A DNA stretch of 64,000 bases. It comes from Bradyrhizobium sp. WD16 (GTDB lineage: Bacteria; Pseudomonadota; Alphaproteobacteria; Rhizobiales; Xanthobacteraceae). This document shows positions 19,901 to 27,889 of this stretch, in pieces. The position numbers and the translations under genes were made by a program. The DNA lies in the NCBI RefSeq assembly GCF_024181725.1, contig NZ_CP028908.1:4949501-5013500 (forward strand). The letters are read 5' to 3'. Below the pieces are notes generated by a model, which saw only the letters and a list, made by a program, of their open reading frames with translations, had not been told where the DNA came from and did no database searches. How positions within the stretch are numbered: position 1 is the first letter of the stretch; every line of letters starts with the position of its first letter.

Positions 19901-20585
19901 GCCCGGCCTCGGCCGGCGGCGGCGCCCCGAGCGTGCCGCCCGCCGTGGTGACCCCGGTGGCGAGCGGACGGGCGCTCTCGCCGGTGGACACGATCACCGC
20001 ACCGTCCGGGGTGATCCGCACCGACAGCTCGGCACCGACGAGATTGAGGCTCTGGGCGCGCAGCCGCCCCATCAGCAGCGCCAGGGTCGAAATCCGCACT
20101 TCAGCCTTGGGCGCGCTGGCGACGATGGCGCGGGCGCGATCGCGCACCACGATATCGCGAATTCGCACCGCGATCCGGATGTGCCCGGCCCGCTCGATCT
20201 GGGTACCGCCCACCTCGACCGTGTGTTCGTTGCCGAGATTGTCCTCGATGGCGCTGACCAGCCAGGGGGTGAGGAGATCGAGATTGATCGGGCCGGTGCC
20301 GAGACGCCACCACAACACGGCGAAGCCCGAGCCAAACAGCACCAGCAGGGTGGCCAGGACGGCGACGGCGGCGCGCAGGCGCCGCGCACTCGCCACGGCG
20401 TGACCGATCGCGCCCATCCCCTCGCCGAGATGCGTCAGCCACGATCCGCCGCGGCTCTTGAGCAACCGCCGCGCACGGGCGCACGCGGCTGCATCGTCCT
20501 CATGATGCCAGCCGCCGTGCTCGCGGTCGGACGCACCGGATTCGATGCGCGGCGTCCGCGCCGTGGTCGGCTCGTTTGCTGCCAT
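16926..20585 (-). CDS. AsmA-like / DUF3971 inner-membrane-anchored envelope protein
   Basis: About 1,219 residues with one N-terminal membrane anchor (the AAVAVLATLLVLFGSGFAV segment) and a very long periplasmic part. The C-terminal region matches AsmA-like repeats (AEFTRQAGQLSIKDGIVHGP, then VGATIEGSINY and VPMYALNNMFGQIPIVG). Proteins of this YhdP/TamB/AsmA group form long hydrophobic grooves that carry phospholipids between the inner and outer membranes. A Pro/Ala/Ser-rich segment about 150 residues after the anchor looks disordered. Several starts are possible: MAANEPTT at 20585, MPGHERS at 20675 (better-spaced AAAGG) or an ATG at 20696. Divergent from the peroxiredoxin gene. Confidence 0.88.
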   Translation of the reverse strand: MAANEPTTARTPRIESGASDREHGGWHHEDDAAACARARRLLKSRGGSWLTHLGEGMGAIGHAVASARRLRAAVAVLATLLVLFGSGFAVLWWRLGTGPINLDLLTPWLVSAIEDNLGNEHTVEVGGTQIERAGHIRIAVRIRDIVVRDRARAIVASAPKAEVRISTLALLMGRLRAQSLNLVGAELSVRITPDGAVIVSTGESARPLATGVTTAGGTLGAPPPAEAGQSAPQPQTTPPDATVSPPQDAAGASRPSGGRSGMEGVLAGLDWLDGLSRTGLDGENLDEIGLKNGNLIVDDQRNGSRLKFQNISLSLRRPSGGGIAVSLAEEGKNAWSLKAVVGPASDGVRALELSADNAPVRNIILALRLKDLHYTADLPLSGSVRGEIGRDGLPTFMTGKVSLGAGQVIDLDTPDYPMDIDAAELSIDWDASRRVMVAPFQVVSGANRVTLLANMEPPNDAVPNWQLTLSGGTILFGPQKPGDEPLIFNRIAVRFRFDTDNRRVLLTQADFSNGEISIAGSGTIDYTGEPRLMLGLAGTPMPASALKRIWPIIIVPEVREWIIERVDKGTLQRMEIAVNSPVRNLSRSGPPIPDDGLAINFVASNVAMHPVDEIPGFHDADLKARVTGRTATINIGQGLVDTPAGRRLTISDLVFEIPDFVPKPPPARVRFRIDGPVPAAAEILASDRLREFSGVPIDPNGSKGTISAQVLLGLPIKNQLSKADTTYSINVDIAGFAADKLVMNQKLEANALKIVANNQGYQVKGDVKIAGQPASVDYRKSTDGGDADVKLQATLDDAGRARLGVDLGPAVSGNIPVKVNGKIGASDHDNKLGIEADLTAARIDNMLPGWVKAPGKAGRVVFNAVQKPQSTRLEDIVIDGGGAQIKGSLELDPNGDVLNANFPVYSPSEGDKATLKAERGTDGSLKVSMRGDVFDARNFIKSALSGKDADKSKTKAFDFDLDLKMGAVAGNLGEALRGVDLKLSRRAGVIKAFQLAGKVGRDAPLTGDIRGRNQGREVVYLETGDAGALFRFADIYSNMYGGKMWVAMDPPASDGSAQDGLLNIRDFSVKGEAALDRVVANDQQAGGKGVSFTHMRAEFTRQAGQLSIKDGIVHGPTVGATIEGSINYPANQVRMSGTFVPMYALNNMFGQIPIVGLVLGGGSNEGLIGITYEVVGTPGKPVLRVNPISAIAPGLLRKIFDFGTGRQATPNDNYPAPNN

Positions 20586-20860
20586 GACCCCTTGGTGCTG
20601 GCGCGGCTGTCGTTGAGGGTGGTGCCCCGCCGAACGACGAGCGTCGAATGGAGACGAACGCTCGTGACCCGGCATCGCTGCCTTTCCCCGGTTCATGTGA
20701 TACGCGGCCGTCCGATCCGGTTCGCGGCGGCGCGACAGATTCGCTTGCCACCATACCCCGCAACGGTCAGATATGCACCGCGCCGACCCTGGCCGATGGC
20801 CCCGGCCGCATCCTCACGATTAGTGTTTAAGACCCGGCGAAAGCGACGAAAGGAAGGCGT

Positions 20861-21784
20861 ATGTCCAAGAAAACGCGAAAGAAATCCTTGGCTACCCCCT
20901 CCCCCCGGAAAGCCGCCGTCAAATCTTCAAGGCCATCGGCTCGCGCAGCTACGAAGACATCCAAGCCGGCTTCGGCGAAGAAATCTTCAGCCAAGGGGGC
21001 AACCAGGTCCTCGACCAAGGGGCGAGCGAAGGCCGCTGTGACCTCCGGCCGCGCCAAACCCGCCGCCAAGGTCGCCGCCAAGGTCGCCAAGACATCAAGG
21101 ACAACCAGGGGCGCAAAGGCAACCAGGGCAACCAAGAAGCCCATCGACCAAGCCGCAGAAAAGCCCGCAGCCGGCAAGTCCATCCTCGCGGCGCCGCCCA
21201 AGCCGGCCGAGCGCCCTGCGCCCGCGGCCGTCGAAGCCGTCAGGCCCAAGCCTCGTTCCGCCGCCGCCTCTCCCGAGCCGTCCAAGGTGCCGGTCGAGGC
21301 GGTAGCGGCAGCCAGCGCCGAGGGCCTGGTGCCCGGCGGACCCGCCCCCGACTTCGACCTGCCGCGTGACGGCGGCGGCCGCGCTTGCCTCAAGGACTTC
21401 GCCGGACGCAAGCTGGTCCTGTTCTTCTACCCGCGCGCAAGCACCCCGGGCTGCACCAAGGAGGCGATGGATTTCACCCGCCTGAAGGCGGACTTCGAAT
21501 CCTCGGGGGCCGACGCGATCGGCATCTCAGCCGACTCGATAAAGGCGCAAGACTCATTTCGAAACAAATACATGCTGAAGATTCCTCTCATCTCGGATGA
21601 AAATCAGGAGATGCTCAAGGCCTATGGCGCCTGGGGCGAAAAATCGATGTATGGCAGGACGTTCCTCGGGATTATTCGCACAACGGTTCTGGTTGACGCC
21701 AAGGGCCGTATTGCCCGCATCTGGCGCCACGTTAAAGTGGATGGCCACGCCGATGAGGTCCTTGCCGCCGCCCGCTCGCTCTGA
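20861..21784 (+). CDS. bcp: Peroxiredoxin (BCP type) with histone H1-like N-terminal extension
   Basis: The C-terminal 155 residues are a thioredoxin-fold peroxiredoxin that reduces peroxides. The peroxidatic Cys198 lies in ASTPGCTKEAMDF. In E. coli BCP a resolving cysteine follows five residues later, but here that position is Met203, and no other cysteine near it can serve, so this is a 1-Cys form. The first 150 residues are almost entirely Lys, Ala, Pro, Ser, Thr and Arg, like a histone H1 tail, and lack a signal peptide. This suggests nucleic-acid binding and a role near DNA, though a simple disordered tail is possible. AGGAAGG lies just upstream of the ATG. Confidence 0.9.
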   Translation: MSKKTRKKSLATPSPRKAAVKSSRPSARAATKTSKPASAKKSSAKGATRSSTKGRAKAAVTSGRAKPAAKVAAKVAKTSRTTRGAKATRATKKPIDQAAEKPAAGKSILAAPPKPAERPAPAAVEAVRPKPRSAAASPEPSKVPVEAVAAASAEGLVPGGPAPDFDLPRDGGGRACLKDFAGRKLVLFFYPRASTPGCTKEAMDFTRLKADFESSGADAIGISADSIKAQDSFRNKYMLKIPLISDENQEMLKAYGAWGEKSMYGRTFLGIIRTTVLVDAKGRIARIWRHVKVDGHADEVLAAARSL

Positions 21785-21803
21785 CCGACCGCAATGGACC
21801 ACC

Positions 21804-21826
21804 AACGTTGGAAACGGGACAGTTAG
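21804..21826 (+). repeat. Solitary half of a palindromic repeat element
   Basis: AACGTTGGAAAC followed by GGGACAGTTAG matches the right arm of the element at 41862-41937 (AACGTTGGAAAC then AGGACACTAG) with a few changes. No left arm is visible. It lies 20 bases after the peroxiredoxin stop codon, so it looks like a decayed copy. Confidence 0.5.
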
Positions 21827-21933
21827 GTCAAATCCGCCCGACCGCATTTCCCGAATGTTAACCATAGCAGGGCCAAATCGCTTCCGGTTTCGCTGCCGTC
21901 GCCGTCTGTTGCGGCGGGCGGCCGGGAGTAACG

Positions 21934-23286
21934 ATGTCCTACCGACCCAATCACCACCCCGATCATCATCCCCACCATCACCCCCGCGAACAGGTCCGGC
22001 CTCAGCTGCGCCGTCAGCCGCTGCTGCGCCAGCCTCCGGCCGGACGCACCGGCTACACCTTTGCCCATGCCGGACGTCAGGTGCGGATCGGGCCGGTGGT
22101 GTTCTGGATCGTGGTCGGCACGATTACCGTCATGGGACTGTGGTCGGCGGCCACGGCGACCTATTTCGCCTTTCGCGATGACGTCCTGACCCGGCTGATC
22201 GCCCGCCAGGCAAACATGCAATACGCCTACGAGGATCGTATCGCCGAACTGCGGGCACGGCTCGACCGTACCACCAGCCGCCAGATGCTCGACCAGGAAC
22301 AGTTCGATCGCAAGCTCGAGCAGATCACACGTCGCCAGCAGGCGTTGGAATCGCGCGCCTCGGCCATGAACCAGCTGCCGGATGTGGCGGCGACCGGTTC
22401 GATCCGTCCCGCCGCCAAGAACATCAGCGACACGGCGCCGAGCGCCACGCCCAAGCCCTCCCCGATCAGCGACACCGTGACCTTCGTCGCGCCACCCGAT
22501 CGCGAGGCGAGACTGGAGCCGCGGGTACCGGCCCCGGCGGCTCCCCAGCCGACCCAATACGCCAAGCTGCAGGGCCTCGATTCGACGTTGAGCCGGCTGC
22601 AGACGTCGCTCGACCAGGTCGAGACCCGGCAGATCGCCACGCTGAATGCCGTCGAGGATCAATATGAAACCCGGATGCGCCGCATGCGCGGGGTGTTCAG
22701 CGATCTCGGCCTCGACGTCGGCCAGATGGAGGGGGCCGCGTCGGTTCGAGGCGTCGGCGGGCCGTTCGTGCCGCTCAAGCCGCCGCGCGATGCCGACAGC
22801 TTCGCGCGTCAGATCTATCGCATCAACGTGACCCGCGCCGAGATGGAGCGGCTGAACCGCACCCTGGCGCTGGTGCCGTATCGCAAGCCGGTGCTGGGCG
22901 AGGTCGAATTCTCATCGGGATTTGGTGTCCGAAGCGATCCCTTCCTCGGTCGCCCCGCCATGCATACCGGGCTCGATTTCCGTGCCTCCATGGGCGATCC
23001 GGTGCGCGCCACCGCCAATGGACGGGTCGAGACCGCGGGCTGGAGCGGCGGTTACGGCCGGATGATCGAAATCAACCACGGCAATGGCCTGTCCACCCGC
23101 TACGGCCATCTCTCGGAGATCAAGGTCAAGGTCGGCGATGCGATCAAGATCGGCCAGATCATCGGCGCCGTCGGTTCGACCGGGCGCTCGACCGGCCCGC
23201 ATCTCCATTATGAAACGCGCATCGAGGGGGAAGCGGTCGATCCCCAGAAGTTCCTGCGCGCCGGGGTGCGGCTGTCGGCCGGCTGA
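21934..23286 (+). CDS. M23 family metallopeptidase (LytM type), membrane anchored
   Basis: Peptidoglycan endopeptidase or amidase activator of 450 residues. The order is a His/Pro-rich cytoplasmic start (11 His within residues 7-18 and neighbours), a membrane segment at about 55-75, a coiled coil (about 90-150 and 205-260) and a C-terminal LytM domain from about residue 330. The domain has all zinc ligands and catalytic residues: MHTGLDF, YGHLSE and HLHYETR. The coiled coil plus LytM layout resembles EnvC/NlpD-like division factors, but here the domain appears enzymatically complete. The His-rich start may bind metal. It is followed 45 bases later by the carbamoyltransferase gene. Confidence 0.9.
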   Translation: MSYRPNHHPDHHPHHHPREQVRPQLRRQPLLRQPPAGRTGYTFAHAGRQVRIGPVVFWIVVGTITVMGLWSAATATYFAFRDDVLTRLIARQANMQYAYEDRIAELRARLDRTTSRQMLDQEQFDRKLEQITRRQQALESRASAMNQLPDVAATGSIRPAAKNISDTAPSATPKPSPISDTVTFVAPPDREARLEPRVPAPAAPQPTQYAKLQGLDSTLSRLQTSLDQVETRQIATLNAVEDQYETRMRRMRGVFSDLGLDVGQMEGAASVRGVGGPFVPLKPPRDADSFARQIYRINVTRAEMERLNRTLALVPYRKPVLGEVEFSSGFGVRSDPFLGRPAMHTGLDFRASMGDPVRATANGRVETAGWSGGYGRMIEINHGNGLSTRYGHLSEIKVKVGDAIKIGQIIGAVGSTGRSTGPHLHYETRIEGEAVDPQKFLRAGVRLSAG

Positions 23287-23331
23287 GCGGTCCTCCTTGT
23301 CCGGCCGGCGGAAACATGGTTTCTCGCCGCT

Positions 23332-25533
23332 GTGGTGGATCAGAACCTCCCTTCAAATTTGCGCGTCGGCCCCCGCTATCCGCGCCTCGGCCGTGCCGGC
23401 TTCCGGGCGGCGCGCTGGCTCGGCGCGAAGCTGCTGGCGGCGGCCGGATATCACGGCCTCGACAGCCCCTTCGCCAAGGAGCGTCTGCGCGAGATCGGCG
23501 ACCGCCTGAGACGCGGCGACGCCGTCCTGCTCGCCGGTCTCGGCGCCCCCGGAACGCACAATTCCGGCGTCGCGCTGATCGAGGTCACCCAGGCGGGGCC
23601 GCGGCTGATCGTCAACAACGAGGAAGAGCGCTTCTCCGGCATCAAGCACGCGACGCAGTATCCGCGGCTTTCGATCGAGGCGATGCGCGAGACCTTGCGA
23701 CGCATGGGCCGCGACGTCGGCGACATCGCCGCCTGGCTCACCACCTGGGATTATCCCGCCCTCGCCGGCACCCTGATCCGGACCGTGCTGGAAGAAGCGC
23801 CCGGCAGCCTCAAGCTGCTGCGCACCACCAGCGCCGCAGGCTTCGACGGCCACCACCTCGAGCAGATGACGCGCACGCCGAAGATCCTCGGCCGCCAGCT
23901 CGGCCTCGACGGCCGCGTGCCTCTGATCCTGTTGCCGCATCACGACAACCATGCCTGGTTCTCCTTTGCCGCCTCGCCCTTCGACGACACGACGGAGCCC
24001 GTGGCCATCGCCGTGCTCGACGGCACCGGGGATCGCGGTTCGGTCTCGCTCTATGCCAGCCTCAATGGGCGCATGCGCCAGCTCGCCTGCAACGACAGCG
24101 TCTTCGACTCCCTCGGCGCGTTCTACAGCGTGATCGCCTCGACCCAGGGCGGCTGGACCTGGCTGTCCTGCGAGGGCCGCTACATGGGTGCGGCGGCCTG
24201 GGGCGATATGAACCGCGCCACCAACCGCTACTATCGCGGCCTGCGCGAGGTGCTGCATTTCGGCGAAGGCGGCGCGATCCAGCTCAACCGGGCGCTGGGC
24301 TACTGGTATCGCGACCCGTTCGAGCGGCCCTATTCGCCGCAGCTCATCGAGCTGCTCGGACCGCCGCTGCAGCCGGAACAACTATGGAATCCCGACGCGA
24401 TGCTGCGTGTCGAGGATATTCAGCACCGCCCCGACACCCAGGACCGCCTGGACAAGGCCGCGGCCTGCCAGATGGTGTTCGAAGACGCCATGATCCATGT
24501 CGTCGACCACCTGCTGCGTACGACCGGCGCCCATCGCCTCGTGCTCACCGGCGGCGTCGCCCTCAACGCCGTCGGCAACATGCGCATGCTCGAGCATTTC
24601 GACCGCGCCTGGTTCCGTGCCGCGCAGGGGCGCGACACGACGCTGCATCTGTGGGTGCCGCCGATGCCCGGCGATCCCGGCGTCACCGTCGGCGCGGCGT
24701 GGCGCTTCGCCAACCTCGCCGGCGCCGGACGGGGGGAGCCGCTGAGCCACGCCTTCTACTGCGGCGAGGCGCCGAGCGGCGGCGCCATCGCCGAGGCGCT
24801 GACGGCGGCGCCCGACATCGCGTCGCAGCCGATCGGCGAGATCGCAACCGTGGCCGGCCGCGACGCCATCGCCGACCTGATGGCCTTCATGGTGGCGGAC
24901 GGCGCGGTGATCGCGCTCGATCAGGGACCGGCGGAGACCGGCCCCCGCGCACTCGGCCATCGCTCGATTTTCGCCAACCCGTGCGATCCATTGGTGCGCG
25001 AACGGCTCAACGAGCGGGTGAAATACCGCGAGGCGATCCGGCCGCTGGCGCCGATGGCGACACGCGAGGCGGCGCTCGACCTGTTCGAGTTGCAGGAGGG
25101 CGCCTCCGACGCCGACTACAACGCCTATAACTACATGGTGCTGACGGCGCGGGCCAAACCGCAGGCCCAGGCGAAGGTCCCGGCGGTGGTCCATGCCGAC
25201 GGCACCGGCCGCATCCAGATCGTGCGCGAGGCGGACGATCCCCTCACCTATGCTTATCTGAAGGCGCTCGGGCGTCATGTCGGCGTCGAGCTCTCGGTCA
25301 ATACCTCGTTCAACGTCGCCGGCCCGATCGCCCAGACGCCGCAGCAGGCGATCGAGACGCTGCGCAAGTCCAGGGGGCTCGATGTCGTGCTGATGGTCGC
25401 CGACAGCGGCGAGGTGTTCGCCGCCTGGCACGGCGGCGAGCGCGACAGCGGACGCTTCACCGGCTGGCTGGCGGCGTGGCGAGCCGCCCGAAGTGAAACC
25501 ACGATGGCGTTCGCGCCATCGTCACGGAGCTGA
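23332..25533 (+). CDS. Carbamoyltransferase of the NodU/CmcH family
   Basis: O-carbamoyltransferase-like protein of 733 residues, longer than NodU (about 560-570). The N-terminal ASKHA-like half shows GAPGTHNSGVALIE, NNEEERFSGIKHATQYP and LPHHDNHAWFSF; the second half shows VLTGGVALNAVGN, then the family C-terminal domain DQGPAETGPRALGHRSI-x-ANP and SVNTSFNVAGPI. Start is GTG 23332, shortly after the M23 gene. No nodulation, antibiotic or hydrogenase genes are nearby, so the acceptor is unknown. Given the envelope genes upstream, a surface sugar is one possibility (inference). Confidence 0.87.
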   Translation: MVDQNLPSNLRVGPRYPRLGRAGFRAARWLGAKLLAAAGYHGLDSPFAKERLREIGDRLRRGDAVLLAGLGAPGTHNSGVALIEVTQAGPRLIVNNEEERFSGIKHATQYPRLSIEAMRETLRRMGRDVGDIAAWLTTWDYPALAGTLIRTVLEEAPGSLKLLRTTSAAGFDGHHLEQMTRTPKILGRQLGLDGRVPLILLPHHDNHAWFSFAASPFDDTTEPVAIAVLDGTGDRGSVSLYASLNGRMRQLACNDSVFDSLGAFYSVIASTQGGWTWLSCEGRYMGAAAWGDMNRATNRYYRGLREVLHFGEGGAIQLNRALGYWYRDPFERPYSPQLIELLGPPLQPEQLWNPDAMLRVEDIQHRPDTQDRLDKAAACQMVFEDAMIHVVDHLLRTTGAHRLVLTGGVALNAVGNMRMLEHFDRAWFRAAQGRDTTLHLWVPPMPGDPGVTVGAAWRFANLAGAGRGEPLSHAFYCGEAPSGGAIAEALTAAPDIASQPIGEIATVAGRDAIADLMAFMVADGAVIALDQGPAETGPRALGHRSIFANPCDPLVRERLNERVKYREAIRPLAPMATREAALDLFELQEGASDADYNAYNYMVLTARAKPQAQAKVPAVVHADGTGRIQIVREADDPLTYAYLKALGRHVGVELSVNTSFNVAGPIAQTPQQAIETLRKSRGLDVVLMVADSGEVFAAWHGGERDSGRFTGWLAAWRAARSETTMAFAPSSRS

Positions 25534-25581
25534 CCGGCACAGCCGTCGGCTCATTCCAGGCGCGCCGGAGCAAAGACGGCT

Positions 25582-26505
25582 CTATCCGGCTCTCTCCGCT
25601 CTCGCCTTCCTGACCGCGTTGATCATCCGCCCGTCGAGGAGCAGCAGCGCGCTGCCGATGATCAGCGCACCGATGATTTCACTCAGCGTCAAAGCCTCGC
25701 CGAGCAGCAAATGGCCGAGGATGATCGCGGTTACCGGAACAAGCAGCGTCACCAGCATCACATTGACTGCCCCGGACCGCGCCAGGATCTGAAAGAACAG
25801 GATGTAGGCCAGCGCGGTGGACATCACCGCGAGGCCGAGCAGCGCCAGCAAGGTCGCCGCGCCGGGCATCGGCAATGTCCACGGCTGCTCGATGATCGAG
25901 GCCAGCACCACCAGGACGAGGCTGGAGGCGGTGAGTTGTCCAGCCGCCGACACCAGCGGCGGAATGCCTGCAAGCATCCGACGTCCCCACAGACCGGACA
26001 AGCCGTAGCTCAGCGCGGCAGCGAGGCACAGCGCGATCCCCAGACTCTCCCGCCCGGTCATCCCGACGGCCTCCATGCGCACGACGACAACGCCGACAAA
26101 TCCCAGCGCAACGCCGGCGATCCGCCCGAGCGTCAGGCGCTCGTCGCCGCTGACCGCAAGAATGATGACCGCGAAGATCGGTGTCGTGGCGTTGAGAACC
26201 GATGCCAGCCCGGCAGTGATCGAGGTCTGACCGGTCGCGATCAGCGACATCGGCACGACGTTGTTGAGCAGCCCCATGCCGACGAAAGGAACCCAGCCGG
26301 AGACTGTCGAAGGCAACCGCAGTCCGGCGATCTTCAAAACGGGCCACAGCACCAGCGCGGCGACGGCGACGCGCACCAGAATGACCGTCAGCGGCGGCAG
26401 CTCCCTCACCGCAACGCCGATGAAGAGAAACGAGCCGCCCCAGAGCACCGACAATACGATCAGGCGAAACCACGTGGGCCGGTCGATCGCCGTTGCTGTC
26501 GGCAT
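25582..26505 (-). CDS. EamA/DMT family transporter
   Basis: Drug/metabolite transporter with ten predicted membrane helices in two EamA repeats, 307 residues. The first repeat starts LIVLSVLWGGSFLFIGVAV, the second contains LSYGLSGLWGRRML, and TALAYILFFQILARSGAVN is the usual end-of-repeat signature. The start at ATG 26505 (MPTATAIDRPTW) gives the normal short N-terminus. Convergent with the carbamoyltransferase gene and downstream of prfB. The substrate is unknown. Confidence 0.85.
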   Translation of the reverse strand: MPTATAIDRPTWFRLIVLSVLWGGSFLFIGVAVRELPPLTVILVRVAVAALVLWPVLKIAGLRLPSTVSGWVPFVGMGLLNNVVPMSLIATGQTSITAGLASVLNATTPIFAVIILAVSGDERLTLGRIAGVALGFVGVVVVRMEAVGMTGRESLGIALCLAAALSYGLSGLWGRRMLAGIPPLVSAAGQLTASSLVLVVLASIIEQPWTLPMPGAATLLALLGLAVMSTALAYILFFQILARSGAVNVMLVTLLVPVTAIILGHLLLGEALTLSEIIGALIIGSALLLLDGRMINAVRKARAERAG

Positions 26506-26669
26506 TTCACATCCCGTCTCTGGGCCGGCTTGCGATGCCATCCGGGCGCAGCTCTGTCCGAACGACGAAGCGGCCTGAAGCATGCCTATGGGGCGGCGAT
26601 CGCGCCACCCGATTTGCGTGATCTTCGAACAAAGCAGCGAACGCCAGCCGACGACGTCAATCGACGATG

Positions 26670-27801
26670 TCAGTCGACGTCCTCGATCGCGCCCGGCGAG
26701 GTGCCGAAGGCCTTCTGGGCCAACGTCGCGGCCATGAATTCGTCGAGCTCGCCGTCCAGCACGCCCTGGGTATCGGAGGTCTGCACGCCGGTGCGCAGGT
26801 CCTTCACCATCTGATAGGGCTGCAGCACGTAGGAACGGATCTGATGGCCCCAGCCGATATCGGTCTTGGCTGCCTGGTCGGCGACGGCCTGGGCCTCGCG
26901 CTTCTTCAGCTCCATTTCGTAGAGTCGGGCGCGCAGCATGTCCCAGGCCTGGGCCCGGTTCTTGTGCTGGGAACGGCCGGCCTGGCAGACCACCGCGACG
27001 CCGGTCGGAATGTGCGTCAGCCGCACAGCGGATTCGGTCTTGTTGACGTGCTGACCGCCGGCGCCGCCCGAGCGCATGGTGTCGGTGCGGACGTCGGCTT
27101 CCTTGATGTCGATCTGGATGCGATCGTCGACCACCGGAAACACCGCAACGCTTGAGAACGAGGTGTGCCGGCGAGCATTGGAATCGAACGGCGATATCCG
27201 CACCAGGCGATGCACGCCGCCCTCGGTCTTCAGCCAGCCATAGGCGTTGTGGCCCTTGATCTGGATGGTCGCCGACTTGATGCCGGCCTCTTCGCCCTCG
27301 GTCTCTTCGAGGTATTCGACCTTGTAGCCGTGCTGTTCGGCCCAGCGCGTGTACATGCGCAGCAGCATGGCCGCCCAGTCCTGGCTCTCGGTGCCGCCGG
27401 CGCCCGCATGGACCTCGACATAGCTGTCATTGGCGTCGGCTTCACCCGACAGAAGGGCCTCGAGCTCCCGCCGCGCCACTTCCTTCTTCAGCGCGCGCAG
27501 GGTGGCTTCGGCCTCGGCGACCACGCCGTCGTCGTGCTCTGCTTCGCCGAGCTCGATCATGCCGATCTGATCCTCGAGCTCACGCTCGACCTTGCCGATG
27601 CCGCCGAGCTGGTCCTCCAGGGAGGTCCGCTCCTGCATCAGCTTCTGGGCCTTCTGGGGATCGTTCCAGAGATCGGGGTCTTCAGCGAGCTTGTTCAGCT
27701 CTGCAAGGCGGGCAGTCGATGAATCGACGTCAAAGATGCCTCCTCAGCAGCCCGACTGACTGCTTGATCTCTTCGACGAGGCGTTCGATTTCGGGGCGCA
27801 T
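26670..27801 (-). CDS. prfB: Peptide chain release factor 2, expressed by programmed +1 frameshift
   Basis: Recognises UGA and UAA stop codons. Translation starts at ATG 27801 and reads 23 codons to an in-frame TGA (27730-27732). A +1 shift there joins the main frame, giving about 376 residues. The main frame has the GGQ catalytic loop ([17 protein letters not shown]) and the stop-recognition region with [13 protein letters not shown]. The TGA is itself decoded by RF2, so low RF2 raises shifting, a known autoregulation. It is followed by an EamA transporter gene and preceded by mrcA on the same strand, a conserved rhizobial order. Confidence 0.95.
27729..27744 (-). promoter_or_regulatory. prfB +1 frameshift site
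   Basis: On the minus strand the sequence is AGGAGG CAT CTT TGA C. The internal Shine-Dalgarno AGGAGG (27739-27744), the slippery CTT codon and TGA followed by C match the E. coli prfB site, with one codon between AGGAGG and CTT. Confidence 0.93.
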
Positions 27802-27889
27802 GGATCCAGAACTCGGTGCCGAATGGCGATGGGCGGGGTTTAGCGGCTCACCGCCGCAAAGGCAATCGTGTGCGCCGGATCGATCCGTC

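Noticed and set aside
17244-21041. Open frame of about 1,265 codons antisense to the AsmA-like gene
   Set aside because: Same effect of high G+C; the minus-strand reading has a membrane anchor and family motifs, this one does not.
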